Below are positions 1 through 11,779 of a stretch of 64,000 bases of DNA, in pieces (position 1 is the first letter of the stretch; every line of letters starts with the position of its first letter). This DNA is from Acanthochromis polyacanthus (taxonomy: Eukaryota > Chordata > Actinopteri > Pomacentridae), in assembly GCF_021347895.1 (NCBI RefSeq), contig NC_067121.1, positions 18,385,073-18,449,072 on the forward strand, read 5' to 3'. Position numbers and translations under genes: made by a program. Below the pieces are notes generated by a model. That model saw only the letters and a list, made by a program, of their open reading frames with translations, was not told the DNA's origin and did no database searches.

Positions 1-1306
1 TGGACTTTGCCCATCTCAAGAAATACTCACTCAGAACTCTGATATGTTAAGAGTACTAAAGAAATAAATATATGCATACACACATAAATGGGTTGATACA
101 TTAATTGTGTTAAGATAAGATTTGTATTTAGAAATAAATGTTTTTTTTTAGAATTTATTTGTACAGTAATCTGCATTGAAATGCTTTTTTAAAAATACAA
201 TCTACCACTCCTTGGGTGGTTGTGGCCCTGAGAAGCCGTGGTGGGCGTCCTTTATTGTCATTTCTGAAAGGTAGCAGTCCTAGATTTTGCAAATGTGAGA
301 TACAGGCTCACCATGCAGTTTTAGCATTTAATACAACATGGTGGCATGGAAAAGCACAAAAAACCCCTCTGAAACCTTCTCATCCATGAGGCTTACAGAC
401 GCTGGTTCCACCACTTCAAAACAAAACCACACAAGACAAACAAATGAGCTAAAGATCGCCACGTACACAGCCTGTCACACACATCCATCAGTGCTGTGGA
501 TCATCTTAGCGAATTAATTGGATCTACCTCGACTGACAAAGAAGTCATAATACACTTTTATTTTAATCAGAGCTTTAGAATCTAAGTTTCTTTTCATCAG
601 AGTTTAAAAATTTAAGTTATTAAAAGGTTATATTGACAATTTACTGTCAATTTAGTGCATCCAAAAACAAATACATATTTTTACTGTTATCAAGAGGCGT
701 CTCATTGACATGATGTGGCAGTTCAGCTGTTGGGCTTGTTTTGGGCTTGTTTCCATAGAGCTGGCTGCTTGTTTCTATCACGAGATCTGGCAACACGGCT
801 TGGCTCTGAGCCTCTACCTGCAGAGCTAAATGCTGCCTCCCAGAGAAGTAAATGTGCAGTAGTGGTGTAAGTACCTGGTTTAAACCAGGATATGTGGCCC
901 AATTCTTAACTTCTACCACTCAATACTAACACATTATTGTCATTACAAGTCCTCATTTTTGCTGCATTTAATCATAGGCTACTGTTTACGTTGTTAGGTA
1001 GGAGTTAGCTGACGGTTTTTTTAGCTAGCAAACGTTACAGGTGGTCAGTGTCTGTTTGAACTGGACTGAGAGAAGCTAGCTGTTGTGTCAAGTGCATGTG
1101 TTCATATTAAAGCCAAGGAACTACTGACTAGCTAACTGATTGTAGCTCCTATTGTGTGTGTGTAGACAGACAGACAGACAGTCTCATCATGGACATAAGA
1201 TTGATTTTTCGAAAAAAAAGAGCCAGGTTCTGGTAAGAGTGTAAGATCAAATGGTTTATCTATCAAGAGTAATGTAGTAAGTTGGATCAATGTATCAATG
1301 TTTATA
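1..1306. other. No recognisable gene
   Basis: AT-rich sequence with only short open frames on both strands, none with a domain I recognise. The one simple repeat is a GT/GACA tract near 1152-1181. Nothing links it to the neighbouring transposon or to the small gene at 4.0-4.6 kb. Confidence 0.5.
1152..1181. repeat. Short GT / GACA microsatellite
   Basis: A GTGTGTGTGT run is followed by about four GACA repeats (GACAGACAGACAGACA). Simple sequence without coding content. Confidence 0.8.
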
Positions 1307-2629
1307 GGGGAGAGTGGGGTAATTTGTGCCAAGGGGCAAGTAGTTCCACCCCTGTTATCTAGAAAACCACAGAAGAAGTTGGCCATGTGACCACCTATTT
1401 TTGAAGAGGCATCCATTTCACTCATCCTGCAAAGAAGGGAGACACATGGCTTGAGAGGTAAGCACATTTAAATTCAAAAAAACAATTTTATGCCCTCCAA
1501 AGTAAAATTTCTATGATCAAGGTTTTTTGATCGTTGTGTTTGAACTATTATTGACAACTTTGAAAACAGTTCACACATGTTTTAGTGCTTTAGTAAGCTA
1601 CACCATGAGTCTATACAGTTAGCATGATGCTAGCTCAAAACAGCTGGGGGATGCATTTTTTTCAAAATGGTGGGCTTGGGGTGATTTGTGCCAAAGGGCC
1701 TGGCTTAAGTTGTGCCAGTGGCACAACTTACCCCAACTTACGATTATTTACTATATATTACTTTATTGTATTTTACTGTTATTGTGCATTGTATTCCTAC
1801 ATTTGATCACTAACACTATGTGACATTCTTAATTTTAGACCAAAATCCATCATGCCACGCAAATACAAACGGAAGACAGACAGGATTTCAACTCCTCTTG
1901 AGGAGGTAGAAAGAGCAGTGAAAGAGGTTCAACAGGGGAAGAGATTCAGATGCAGATGATGTTCAGATGATTAGGTGCTCATTTTGGATTTTTTATTTTG
2001 TTCTGAGTATGTGTTCATGTGGCGCTCGGCCTTGTTTAAGCAAATTGGCCTTTAATGTCATAAACTATATTTAAGTAAACCACCCACACCACAAAACTTG
2101 GTGGTGCAGCCAGAAGAGAGCAGAAGTTCATATTTCCCTGCAGCATTGATAAGTAGGATGTTAAGTTGTAGGCCTAGTAGGCTGGATCTGTAAAGAGTAA
2201 GAGTCAATTAGGTGTTCATATGACTGTATAGGCCTTGTTATCGAAAAGTGGCCTTTGATGTTGTTAAAACTTTAAATAAACCTCAATTAAGTAATTTTGT
2301 ATTGAATTTGTCTTGCTTTTATATAGCATTATCATTTGTGAGATTAAAATGATCTGTTTTATTTCAATTATCAATGGCACAATTTGCCCCAGTGTATTCA
2401 CTCTAATGGCACAACTTACCCCTCACCAGGGGCAAGTTGTGCCACAAAACCACTTTTTTTTCTAAAGCTATATTTCTCAAACAGTTTATTTAAGATCTAA
2501 AGTGATTGTTCCCAGGGATGCACAACATCCTAAATTATATGTACATATTTTAGTTTCAGGCATTACTGTAATCCTCTTCCTTTAAAGGCACTTTAGGTAA
2601 AAATTGGCACTACTTACCCTGCTCTCCCC
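1307..2629 (+). mobile_element. pogo/Tigger-like non-autonomous DNA transposon
   Basis: The ends are inverted repeats: GGGGAGAGTGGGGTAA on the left and the complement of GGGGAGAGCAGGGTAA on the right. They are flanked by TA on both sides (1305-1306 and 2630-2631), the target duplication of the Tc1/mariner superfamily. The words 'ttgtgccaaggggcaag' and 'ggcacaacttacccc' recur inside near 1320-1345, 1680-1735 and 2385-2445, giving several internal inverted repeats. A short open frame at 1852 resembles the start of a pogo/Tigger transposase, which fits the TA duplication. The rest of the transposase is missing, so the copy cannot move itself. Confidence 0.75.
1852..1959 (+). pseudogene. Truncated start of a pogo/Tigger-like transposase
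   Basis: A 35-codon frame begins MPRKYKRKTDR, followed by an acidic stretch with PLEEVERAVKEV. This basic start and following helix resemble the N-terminal helix-turn-helix region of pogo/Tigger/jerky-type transposases. Those proteins usually run to several hundred residues with a DDE catalytic domain. Here the frame stops at TGA (1957-1959) and I see no catalytic remnant in the remaining 670 bases of the element. A splice-acceptor-like 'aattttag' lies just upstream, so this may be the first coding exon of the ancestral gene. The family assignment is from memory of the N-terminus only. Confidence 0.6.
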
Positions 2630-2935
2630 TATCTCTTATTAGATATAAAATGCATTGTTTGGTTATTTTCCTTTAGGTTGACAGTACAAAGAGAGAGAGA
2701 GGACATTATTTATTTGCATTCTTATTGGTATTTTTTCATATTTATGTAATTTTTCATCTAGTTGAATACAATCTTTTTGTGTATGATTGTCAGTCCAAAC
2801 AGGGAGAGATGAAAAAGGGGAAGGAGAGGAGAGAGTGCAAGGTCAGGAAGAATCAGGTAAGAAAACAAACAGAATAGTGGCACGCAAAGCAGCACCTGTT
2901 AAGATGACAAAGAAAAACATCCATTCATGATATAG

Positions 2936-2978
<43 letters not shown>

Positions 2979-4032
2979 ATGGAAGTTACATGTTCTCCCC
3001 ACATTAAATGCTTTCCAGAAGCACACTTAACAGATATCAGTGGACTTTATTCTACACAGGACATCTTCATTTTCCTAATTATCTATATGCTTTTCTATTT
3101 GCTTAATTTCACTATAGAAGGAGGAGAAGAACAGGGAGAGACTCTGGGTCCCAGAGTCTGGGAGATGAGAGAGAACAGACCAGGGAAAGAGATTCTGTGC
3201 ATTGCATTTCAAATAAAAGTCAAAAAATAAGTCCAAGGTCCATTTTTGGTGTTTTTGGTTCTTAGTATAGGGGGCTGGTTTACTCCAGAAACATGCTGTT
3301 TATGTGTATGTTGAAGAGCTGCTGTATTTAAACGAGTCGTCTTTTCCCAGAAAATAGGATTACAATATGTTTCTGTTATGATTCCAGAGCATTCCTCCTT
3401 TGCTGTGACTCAGCATTTAAATAACCTTTATCAGATTGGATGGTTTAGTCACAGACTTTGTCAAAAAAGTGTTATGCTTTTCTTTCACAAATGTGGGAAT
3501 AAAATTGTGTTAAAATGTACAAAACCGTGAAATTTATCTTGCCTGGCCAGGCACCTCTGGGTGCTCAGCACCCCTAAACCTCTGATCCTAGAATTGCCCC
3601 TGGTTTGTTGTGTACAGAATATGTATGGATATTTTGCTAACAGTATGTTTCAGTGGTGTTTATCATTTTAGAGTGGGAAATATCAGCTAACTTCATGTCA
3701 TCATTTGTTCTAATGGTGTAGGTCCAACTTTTTGCTTTCTGCATTGTGCATGTGAGCTGTTGGTTAAAATACTCCAGATCAGCATTTAATTTGTGTGCTT
3801 CAGATGTGTTGATTGCATCCTGCATTGTTTTCTCTTTGCAGTGTAAACAGGGGACATATTCTGTCTGTTGGTTCAATAAGCTACTCAACAGTTACACATT
3901 TCAGTTACAGAGCAGACGATTATCCAGAGCTGTGTGCCAAGCAGAAAACCACACAAAGTCTGATTTGGAATATTTTTATTTTTACTTTTCTAAAGTATAT
4001 GCATTGTTTGTTTGTTTTTGTAAGGATTACAC
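2630..4032. other. No gene recognised; purine-rich and simple-repeat DNA
   Basis: Contains GA-rich stretches (2690-2860, 3118-3190) and a TA repeat (2929-2976). A short fragment near 3540-3600 ('gtgctcagcacccctaaacc') looks like a piece of a dispersed repeat. The right end (3960-4032) would be the 3' untranslated region of the minus-strand gene that follows; an AATAAA in its sense lies at 3975-3980. No convincing host frame otherwise. Confidence 0.5.
2929..2976. repeat. (TA)n microsatellite
   Basis: About 20 TA dinucleotides, nearly uninterrupted. Confidence 0.95.
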
Positions 4033-4578
4033 TTATTTTCCTTTATTTGCAATCCTTTTCAGTGAGCGGCACTTCCCACAGAATTTGACTCCAGACGACT
4101 TTATGTTCTTTGGGTTTGGCTTGATCTCGGCGAAAGATGGTGTAGTTGAACGTGGTTTCTAAAAAGCAGGAGAGAAATAGTCAAATGCCATCCATGCCAA
4201 AATTTACACAGATTTTGTTTTTTAGTTGGACTGGCTAAACAAGTAAATCAAGCTTCTTACTCTGAAAGCGCTGCATCCTCCTATCTTCTTCCCACAGAAT
4301 CTCCTGACTCTGATCTTTATCTCCTCCCCTCCTGTTTCTCTCACTTCCTATAAGAAAATCAAGACAAATAGAGTATTAATACATGCAGAAAACATTTTCC
4401 TCTACTCAACATGCCAAAACAAGACAATCAAAGCTACCTGCAGACTTCTCATCAGATCAACAGGCTGTAGTTGATGCTGACCATCTCTCAGCAGAGCGGC
4501 TTCATCGGCAGAAGTGAAGGCTGTGGTGAGCAGGACGACCTGCAGACACAACAGGACCAGCAGCAAACCTTTGTCCAT
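4033..4578 (-). CDS. Candidate three-exon gene for a small secreted, cationic four-cysteine peptide
   Basis: On the minus strand three exons join in phase 0: 4578-4438, 4347-4261 and 4158-4033 (stop TAA at 4035-4033), 117 residues in all. Donors are CAG|GTAGC and AGA|GTAAG; acceptors are TTATAG| and TTTTTAG|. Exon 1 starts MDKGLLLVLLCLQ, a clear signal peptide of about 22 residues, followed by an acidic propiece. Exon 2 contains RVRR, a furin-type site, followed directly by FCGKKIGGC. Exon 3 is lysine-rich and repeats the motif as KFCGKC. The predicted mature part has four cysteines and about 15 basic residues against one acidic. That layout is like antimicrobial or hormone precursors, but I recognise no known family. 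An AATAAA lies about 55 bases past the stop. The model rests on splice signals and an uninterrupted frame only. Confidence 0.55.
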
Positions 4579-4936
4579 GGCTGATCGACTGAAGAGTGTG
4601 AAAGCAACAGGTCTTTATGTAGTCGCTGCCATCTAACCCCTACATGTGAGCAAAGAGGAAGTAAGAAAAGTGAGCCAACACTTTACTTCATCCAGACGTC
4701 AGAGGGAAATTTCGAGATTTTAACACAATACATGTCTGCTGTACTTTTTAAAAGTTACAACAGTATGATAGGAATGGTAACCATGGTACTGAGGGAAATT
4801 CATGAAAAACAAACAACAATGCAAAAAGAAGGGATATATATACACATATACAGTGTACACAGCAAATTACTTTGCAATAAACACAAGCAATTAATTCTTA
4901 ATTTAAAAAAATCAGTGCAGGGCTCTAAATGTGATT
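4579..4936. other. Upstream flank of the peptide gene
   Basis: Apart from the TATA-like word I see no feature. Near 4915-4932 the text 'gtgcagggctctaaatg' resembles the end of a fish hAT MITE. The last four bases, GATT (4933-4936), are the target duplication of the following fold-back element. Confidence 0.4.
4614..4620 (-). promoter_or_regulatory. Possible TATA-like box of the small secreted-peptide gene
   Basis: Read on the minus strand, ACATAAA lies about 36-42 bases before the ATG at 4578. If used as a TATA box it would leave an unusually short 5' untranslated region of roughly 10 bases, so the assignment is weak. Confidence 0.3.
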
Positions 4937-7290
4937 GGGTCATTCCAGGTGAAATGACCAGATATTCCTTGGGGGTGTTGCTGCACCATTTTCAAATTAG
5001 TCCTAAATTTGTATGCCATTAGATAGTCACAAAAGTACTTTCTATGCAAAATTGTAGGCCTGTAGCTCAAATAGTTTCTGAGTTGTGGGGGTCTGAAATT
5101 TTCAGAATTTGGGCTATAAAAAGCCTCACCAGCATTTTTTGCATCTTTAAGTGGTTATTTCTCAGCCTCTAGACATACCAGAGAGCTGTAAGTTGGTAAA
5201 CAAGGCCTCTGCATGTAGCTAGTGCCGCACAAACATCCTCAGGTGTTTCCCTACACTCTGCAGGCCGTGGGGCTTGCTAAAAATGCTAAAAATTAAGAGA
5301 CACCTACTCACGAGTGGAGTTTGGGACCTTAAAAGTACTAGAAATACTGCACAGAAGTGTTCTAACACCCCTAGGTTCCATTCTACACAAACTTGTGTGA
5401 TAACTTAGCAAACTGGAGCTTTCTAGGTACCTCAGTTTGGAAAATATGATCTCCCAAAGTTGGACGAGATTTTTAATTGGCTATTTTTGGTGGCAAAAAT
5501 CTCAGTGTGGGACAGGTACCAGAGACCCCAAATTTTTCTACAAGACAGTTCTATCTGTCGTCTATCACTGTACAAAAAAGCAGCAGGGTTATATTTGTAG
5601 TTACTGAGATATTCTTACACAAAATGGCATGGGTAATGTCAAAATCGTTTTTTGCTTTTCAGTACTTTAAATTGGGATACCAGTATTAGCAGTCATTCCA
5701 ATGGTAGTATTATGTATGTTTTGTTCTTTTTGAAATATTAGTTGTTAAAGGTGACTACCTTCAAAAAATGTAATGGTATAACTTAGGTATACCTAAGTTA
5801 TAACTTAGGTATAGGTTCTTTTGCTTGTAACATGACATTGTAAAATTAAATTTAACATGTTTAATCCCACTGCACTGATACTGTAAAATTCAACATTATT
5901 GCTGTATTTTTAAATTAATCAACCATGAACTACTACAGAGCTCCCTGAATTCAAGTTAGTACATGTAATTTGTATGTGGATGTTATAATTACACGTATGC
6001 ATTGCAAATGGGTGTCAACATGTCATGATATCTACAGGTATGGCTCTAAACTAGACCTTGTGACACAAAAAGGGCATTACACTTTTTTGCTTTTCGGTAC
6101 TTTAAATTGGGATACAAGTATTAGTAATCATTCCAATGGTAGTATTATGTATGTTTTGTTCTTTTTGAAATGTTAGTTGTTAAAGGTGACTACCTTCAAA
6201 AAGTGTAATGACATGTTGACACCCATTTGCAATGCATACATGTAATTATAACATACACATACAAATTACATGCACTAACTGGAATTCAGGGAGCTCTGTA
6301 GTAGTTTATGGTTGATTAATTTAAAAATACAGCAATAATGTTGAATTTTACAGTATCAGTGCAGTGGGATTAAACATGTTCAATTTAATTTTACAATGTC
6401 ATGTTACAAGCAAAAGAATCTATACCTAAGTTATAACTTAGACATACCTAAGTTATACCATTACACCTTTTGAAGGTATTCACCTTTAACAACTAACATT
6501 TCAAAAAGAACAAAACATACATAATACTACCATTGGAATGACTACTAATACTGGTATAACAATTTAAAGGACTGAAAAGCAAAAAACGATTTTGACATCA
6601 CCCATGCCATTTCGAGTAAGAATATCTCAGTAACTACAAATATAACCCTGCTGCTTTTTTGTACAGTGATAGAGGACAGATAGAACTGTCTTGTAGAAAA
6701 ATTTGGGGTCTCTGGTACCTGTCCCACACTGAGATTTTTGCCCCCCAAAATAGCCAATTTAAAATCTTGTCCAACTTTGGGAGCTCATATTTTCCAAACT
6801 GAGGTACCTAGAAAGCTCCAGTTTGCTAGGTTATCACACAAGTTTGTGTAGAATGGAACCCAGGGGTGTTAGAACACTTCTGTGCAGTATTTCTAGTACT
6901 TTTAAGGTCCCAAACCCCACTCGTGAGTAGGTATCTCTTAATTTTTTAGCATTTTTAGCAAGCCCCCACGGCCTGCAGAGTGTAGGGAAACACCTGAGGA
7001 TGTTTGTGGGGCACTAGCTACATGCAGAGGCCTTGTTTACCAACTTACAGCTCTCTGGTATGTCTAGAGGCTGAGAAATAACCACGTAAAGATGCAAAAA
7101 ACGCTGGCGAGGCTTTTTATAGCCCAAATTCTGAAAATTTCAGACCCGCACAACTCAGAAACTATTTGAGCTACAGGCCTACAATTTTGCATAGAAAGTA
7201 CTTTTGTGACTATCTAATGGCATACAAATTTAGGACTAATTTGAAAATGGTGCGGCAACCACCATCTGGTGAAACCACACGGAATGACCC
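4937..7290. mobile_element. Giant fold-back (palindromic) DNA transposon, full copy
   Basis: Two arms of about 1.08 kb are inverted copies of each other (about 4937-6025 and 6208-7290) around a 180-base centre. The termini are GGGTCATTCC and GGAATGACCC. The 4-bp direct repeat GATT flanks both sides (4933-4936, 7291-7294), so this is a genuine insertion rather than a chance palindrome. No transposase is recognisable; a 70-codon open frame in each arm (5477-5689 plus, 6757-6545 minus) shows no domain. The element is therefore non-autonomous. A 4-bp duplication would suit Sola, Academ or Ginger-type enzymes, but nothing here decides among them. Confidence 0.8.
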
Positions 7291-7294
7291 GATT

Positions 7295-7929
7295 CAGAAC
7301 AGCTCCTTTGTCATCACTACACAATGTGTACAGCTCTCAATCCCAGTTCCTACTTTTACATAGAGGCTATGGTAGGTACAGTGCTACTGAGTCCCAAAAA
7401 GTTTCTAGCTGTCCCCCACGACCAATAAGGCTCAGTCCAGAAGGGATTCCAACCAGCACCAAGATGTTGTGGTAGACCTTCTTGTTCATTATGCCATGGA
7501 TTTGAACTCAGTTGCCCTTGCCGTTTCTACAAATGGAACATCAAAACATAATGGAATCTCCACTGTGTTTCACTGTGGGTCAATGCGTCTAACATCAAAA
7601 CATCAAAACTCCAGCTTTTCTGCAAACATAAACACAATGATGCTGACCAAAGAGTTCAAACTTGGACTCGTTTGTCCAGAGTACCTTCTTTCAGTCATTT
7701 ACAGTCCAGTGTTTGTGCTCCCTGGAAAATTTTATGCATTTTTGGATATTTACAGGCCTCAATAATGGCTTTTTAGAAGCTGTTCTTTCCTTTAAGCCTT
7801 CTTTCATCTGCTTATGGTCATTCTGGAGACTTTCTGATTTTGAACTAGAAGCATTTATTTCTGCCTGAAGATCAGCAGTGGTCTTCCTTCTGTCTCTACT
7901 ACTTCACATCTTGAGATGCCTGACACCTG
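7295..7929 (-). pseudogene. Degenerate Tc1/mariner transposase
   Basis: On the minus strand the broken frames contain RKTTADLQAEINAS, then HKHWTVND, then VLWTNESKFELFG, the first catalytic block of Tc1 transposases with the aspartate changed to asparagine. Further on are MNKKVYHNILV and several stops. The N-terminal DNA-binding part and the ends of the element are not visible. It is cut by the fold-back element on one side and Harbinger copy 1 on the other, so it is older than both. Not functional. Confidence 0.75.
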
Positions 7930-8560
7930 GGGCCTATTTCACGAAGCAGGTTTTTGTGAAAACTCTGAGTTTGTTAACCCTGAAATGAGGGAAACTCAGA
8001 GTTTTCCGTTTCAGGAAGCGAGGTACCTCTAACCAGGGAATGCGGGGTAACTCGAGCCTGTTTCACAAAGAGGGGTAACTTCAACTCTCGGTCAGTTACC
8101 GCAGTAACAGACTCTATGACTCTAACCTGCTCGCCAGCAGGTTTATCTGAGAAAACCTCAAGTTTCTCTCCGTCTCCGCCCTCTTTCAGCCACACACGCT
8201 GTTTCATTTCCTCATTTATTCAGTGAGTAAGCGAGCAAGTTTTGGTGTAGAACAGCTTTTATTAACGATCCAGTGGATAAAGGAGCAGCGTTACTGCACA
8301 GATAATTAAATATTCGTCGGTAGATTGTTATCAGACCGCGCATAAATGTTCTCGCATTTCCGGACAATTATCGGTTTGAGCGGTACCGTTTCGTAATCGT
8401 TTTAAGTCCATAATCTAGATAAACAACCTAATCCGTCCTTACATTTACATGACCAGCCGCAGTCATGCTCTCACATCCAGCAGATATTGTGTGTTGCGCT
8501 GCAGTTCTTTTCAAATGAAAGTTTTTATATGATGTCGGAGATGCAGAACACTACAGTAAG

Positions 8561-9369
8561 ACAACTGTATGCAGGACAGTCAGAAAAGTTTTCTGTGTGA
8601 TTGGCTGCATAGATGCACATACTTCCCCATCACAGCTCCCTCGCATCAATAGGAAGTCCATTCACAGCATAAATGTGCAGGTAGGCTACAGGTAGACTGA
8701 CTACTGTTTCTAAATGTTGAAGACTGCATCATAGTTCAACATCTGTCATTCTCTGCACTGTCCAGATCATATGTGATGCTGCATTCATCATTTCTAATGT
8801 GGAGGCCACGTGGTCTGGGTCTGTTCATGACTCCAGGATTTATGGAGAGTCTAACCTGAGCAACAGACTGCAGCATGGTCAGCAGCCTAAAGATTTTCAC
8901 AATAGAATTATCTTGTCTCCCTCCTTTAATATACTCTGATGTATCCACTATACATTACAGGAGAGTTTGATGGCCTTCTGCTGGGTGACAGGGGTTACCA
9001 TGCCAACCCAGGCTGATGACCTCATACCCTGACCCTGAACCAGGCCCCCAACAGAACTTCAACCGGACTCACTGCAGGACCAGAGCCCGGGTGGAGATGA
9101 CCATAGGCCTGCTGAAAGCCCGTTTCCAGAGCCTACGTCTCCTCAGGGTGACCCCTGAGAGGGCCTGTGATATTACTGTGGCATGTGTTGTTCTTCATAA
9201 TATTACTATTAGAGGAGAGCAACACCCTGCCCTACAAACTGAAGACCCAGATGATGAGCCCATCCACCTGCAGCTATCCAGGACAGCAGAGCAGTCAGAG
9301 ACACCGTATGCAATAATCACTTTAGAGTTTAAGTCACCATCATCACCACCACAGCAAATAAAGGCATGA
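8561..9369 (+). pseudogene. Harbinger DDE nuclease (HARBI1-like), disabled, copy 1
   Basis: This would have been the nuclease that cuts and joins the element. Three exons can be traced: to 8680, 8766-8877 and 8961-9369, separated by introns of about 85 bases with GT/AG ends. Catalytic landmarks are in order: CID (aspartate codon 8612-8614), HDSRIYGES (aspartate 8829-8831), LGDRGY (8981-8995) and VEMTIGLLKARF (glutamate 9094-9096). The final exon is open for 117 codons. Lesions are a frameshift soon after CID and another near 9013, just before MTSYPDP. Copy 2 shares the latter, so the parent element was already broken. Confidence 0.8.
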
Positions 9370-9439
9370 TACACATTTCATTTGGTCTTCTTTATTTCCT
9401 ACAAATAAAGAGATAGTTCAGTTCATGTTCCAGTAGTTA

Positions 9440-9962
9440 ACATAATTCACCTGTGACCATCACCACCTCTAACTTGTGCTCCAGTCTTTCAATTTCCAGA
9501 TCTGCCCTCCTAATCTGTTTTTTGGATTTTTCTCAGCAAATGCAGTTTGTAAATCCATTTTACTGATAACTGGGATTACATAGAGGACATTAAATTATAC
9601 AGTTGCACATGAATTCCACAGAATGAACCTCTGGTGTTTCCTGAACATCCACCTCACTGTGTCAGTCTGTGCAGTGGAAGATGAGGAACCATCCTGCTGC
9701 TGTCCAGCCATGCTCTGTTAAAAAGATGAGAATGTGCAACACTTCAGTGTAGGCTAAATGTCACACTCTATATTCCACCCAAAATCTGAATGAGAAGAGA
9801 ACTATCCGTAACATACCTCTGTATGCCTTTCTGGATCCCCCTCTGTAAAGGCAGCAGACACAGTTTCATCCTCTTCATCCTAGATCAGTGACATGTTTCA
9901 GTAAACTTAAACTACCATTTGGATAAATCTTTGGAGTGTTGCCTACTTACAATTACAAGGTG

Positions 9963-10012
<50 letters not shown>

Positions 10013-10520
10013 TCCATGACATTTTATACCACCGTTTTACAGGCATCTGCTTTCTTTCTGTTGGCTGAGCAGAAGTCTGTGTTAGTTTAAATAGGCTCAA
10101 TTATTTAGCAGGACATGATATGGATGCAGACATTTAGGCTATGTGTGGATAAAACAACTGCACAGTCAAACAGCCACTTAATATTTAGGCTACTTTACAA
10201 TGTAAAACATGATCAACATGAAGTACCTCCATGAAATAATGCCGAGGTCTGACCTGTTTGAACAATGTTTTTATATTTCATCTTAAGCTGCTGCCCCGTC
10301 GGGATTTCACCTAAATGAAATAACTTACTAGGCTACCATTCAGACAGTTATTCCCTGTAATATTATTACGATTACAAAGGACTACATTTAAACTTATGTT
10401 TTGATCCGGGCAGCAGTGTTCTCTACGCCGTCTCTCTCTCTTTTGCAGCTGCAGCGGTGTTGCACTTCTTTCTAAAAACGTGTTCAAACTCGCCATATGA
10501 GCACGTTAAAAACTGCCAGT
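9440..10520 (-). pseudogene. Harbinger Myb/SANT-like accessory protein, disabled, copy 1
   Basis: On the minus strand a first exon (about 10520-10420) reads EFEHVFRKKCNTAAAAKERE, the typical start of the Myb-like protein that accompanies Harbinger nucleases. An in-frame TAG follows within the same exon, where the family usually has tryptophan. A coiled-coil-like tail with KQIRRADLEIERLEHKLE lies at about 9520-9466. The middle contains a TA microsatellite (9962-10009), probably in an intron. Copy 2 has the same stop. Confidence 0.65.
9962..10009. repeat. (TA)n microsatellite inside Harbinger copy 1
   Basis: Run of TA dinucleotides; the shorter counterpart in copy 2 lies at about 14366-14398. 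Confidence 0.95.
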
Positions 10521-10762
10521 TCAAAAACACAGCCTTTCGCTTCCCCGTTTCCATGGTGACTCGTCGAATCGGGGTTCCATTGATGCTGTCTTTTCAGAGT
10601 TGCGGTGCACGCGCGTAACTCCGGGTCAAACTGAGTTGATTAACCCAACTCATATCAGCCGTTGTGAAACCGAAAACTCAGAGTTTTCTATCTCAGAGTA
10701 GATCAACTCAGAATTGTAGAAGAAACTCAGAGTTTGTAAAACCTGCTTCGTGAAATAGGCCC

Positions 10763-11779
10763 CTGCTTTAGGTAGCTTGGTGTTTGGTGCATTTTGTAAG
10801 TCCCAGTCTCTGCAATCGAGTCCAAGGCATACTTGACCACACTGTAAGAAGACTTGACCATCCAGCATCATTAAGTGCATTAATTCAAACTCTGTCTTTC
10901 TCAGTGAGTTCCCTGTGCTTCACTATTGTGAACAGGAATGAGGAATTTCAAAATGAATTCATGTTTTTGTACCCAAATTTGAGCCAGCACACTGGAATTC
11001 TCCGAGAAATCACAAATGAATCAAGAACAACGTACAACAACTAAAACATTTTGTTCTACTCAGGAATAAAAGCAAATTACTGTAATTTGGCATCTTAATC
11101 CAAAAATAATAATGTGCTCGAATATTTTTCTGTTTTTTTGTAAAACAGTAAATTTGAAAATTCCTGAATAACAACAGTAATTATATATTAGCATTAAAGA
11201 TATCATTTTGAATAGAGAGCTGCACATACTGGTGGATTAACCATTACAGAAACATAAAAAAAAATGTTTTGGTAATCATCAATACTGTGAATTTAGGGCA
11301 GCAGTCCCAAAGCTATCTATCTATCTATCTATAGATAGTTTTAGAGCTTTAGAGCTTCCTGTATTCCTATATCAGCACAGTTAAAATACAGAAGTAAGTG
11401 AATACGCTTGTTTTTAAATGTGTGTTTTTTTCTATGGATTTCATCACAGGCAAATGACATGCAGTTTATTACTGTGCCACCAGTAAAATAAAGAGGAAGC
11501 ACTGTTGAAAAGAGACAATGTCGTGAGATAACGCAGACATTGTTTTGAAATCAGTTGCTCAGTAAAGTCACTGTAATCTTCCAGAAACATTTTCTACATC
11601 GGTTCCGTCCCGAGAGTGACTTACATCAGCAACTTTTTTCTTCATTTGGACTCATACAGTTTTTGGGGAATTTTCCAATTGTGAAAATATGTTTACACAT
11701 TGTTTGATGACTGACTGGACCTACCAGGTCACATTTATGGTGGTACAACTTGTGTAGTGTGCTATAGTCTTTAGTATCA
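10763..11779. other. Spacer between the two Harbinger copies, no gene seen
   Basis: Contains the CTG duplication (10763-10765), AT-rich sequence and a short TATC microsatellite (about 11310-11340). Weak minus-strand frames at 10766-10900 may be residue of the transposon that Harbinger copy 1 entered. It is unrelated to the DNA outside copy 2, which argues against a segmental duplication. Confidence 0.5.

Larger units (their letters stand above)
7930..10762. mobile_element. PIF/Harbinger DNA transposon, copy 1
   Basis: The terminal inverted repeats begin GGGCCTATTTCACGAAGC, and a subterminal AAACTCTGAGTT also recurs inverted at both ends. The 3-bp target duplication CTG flanks it (7927-7929, 10763-10765), as expected for Harbinger elements that prefer CWG. 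It carries remnants of the two expected genes, a DDE nuclease on the plus strand and a Myb/SANT-like DNA-binding protein on the minus strand. Both are disabled. It sits in a Tc1 relic. Confidence 0.85.
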
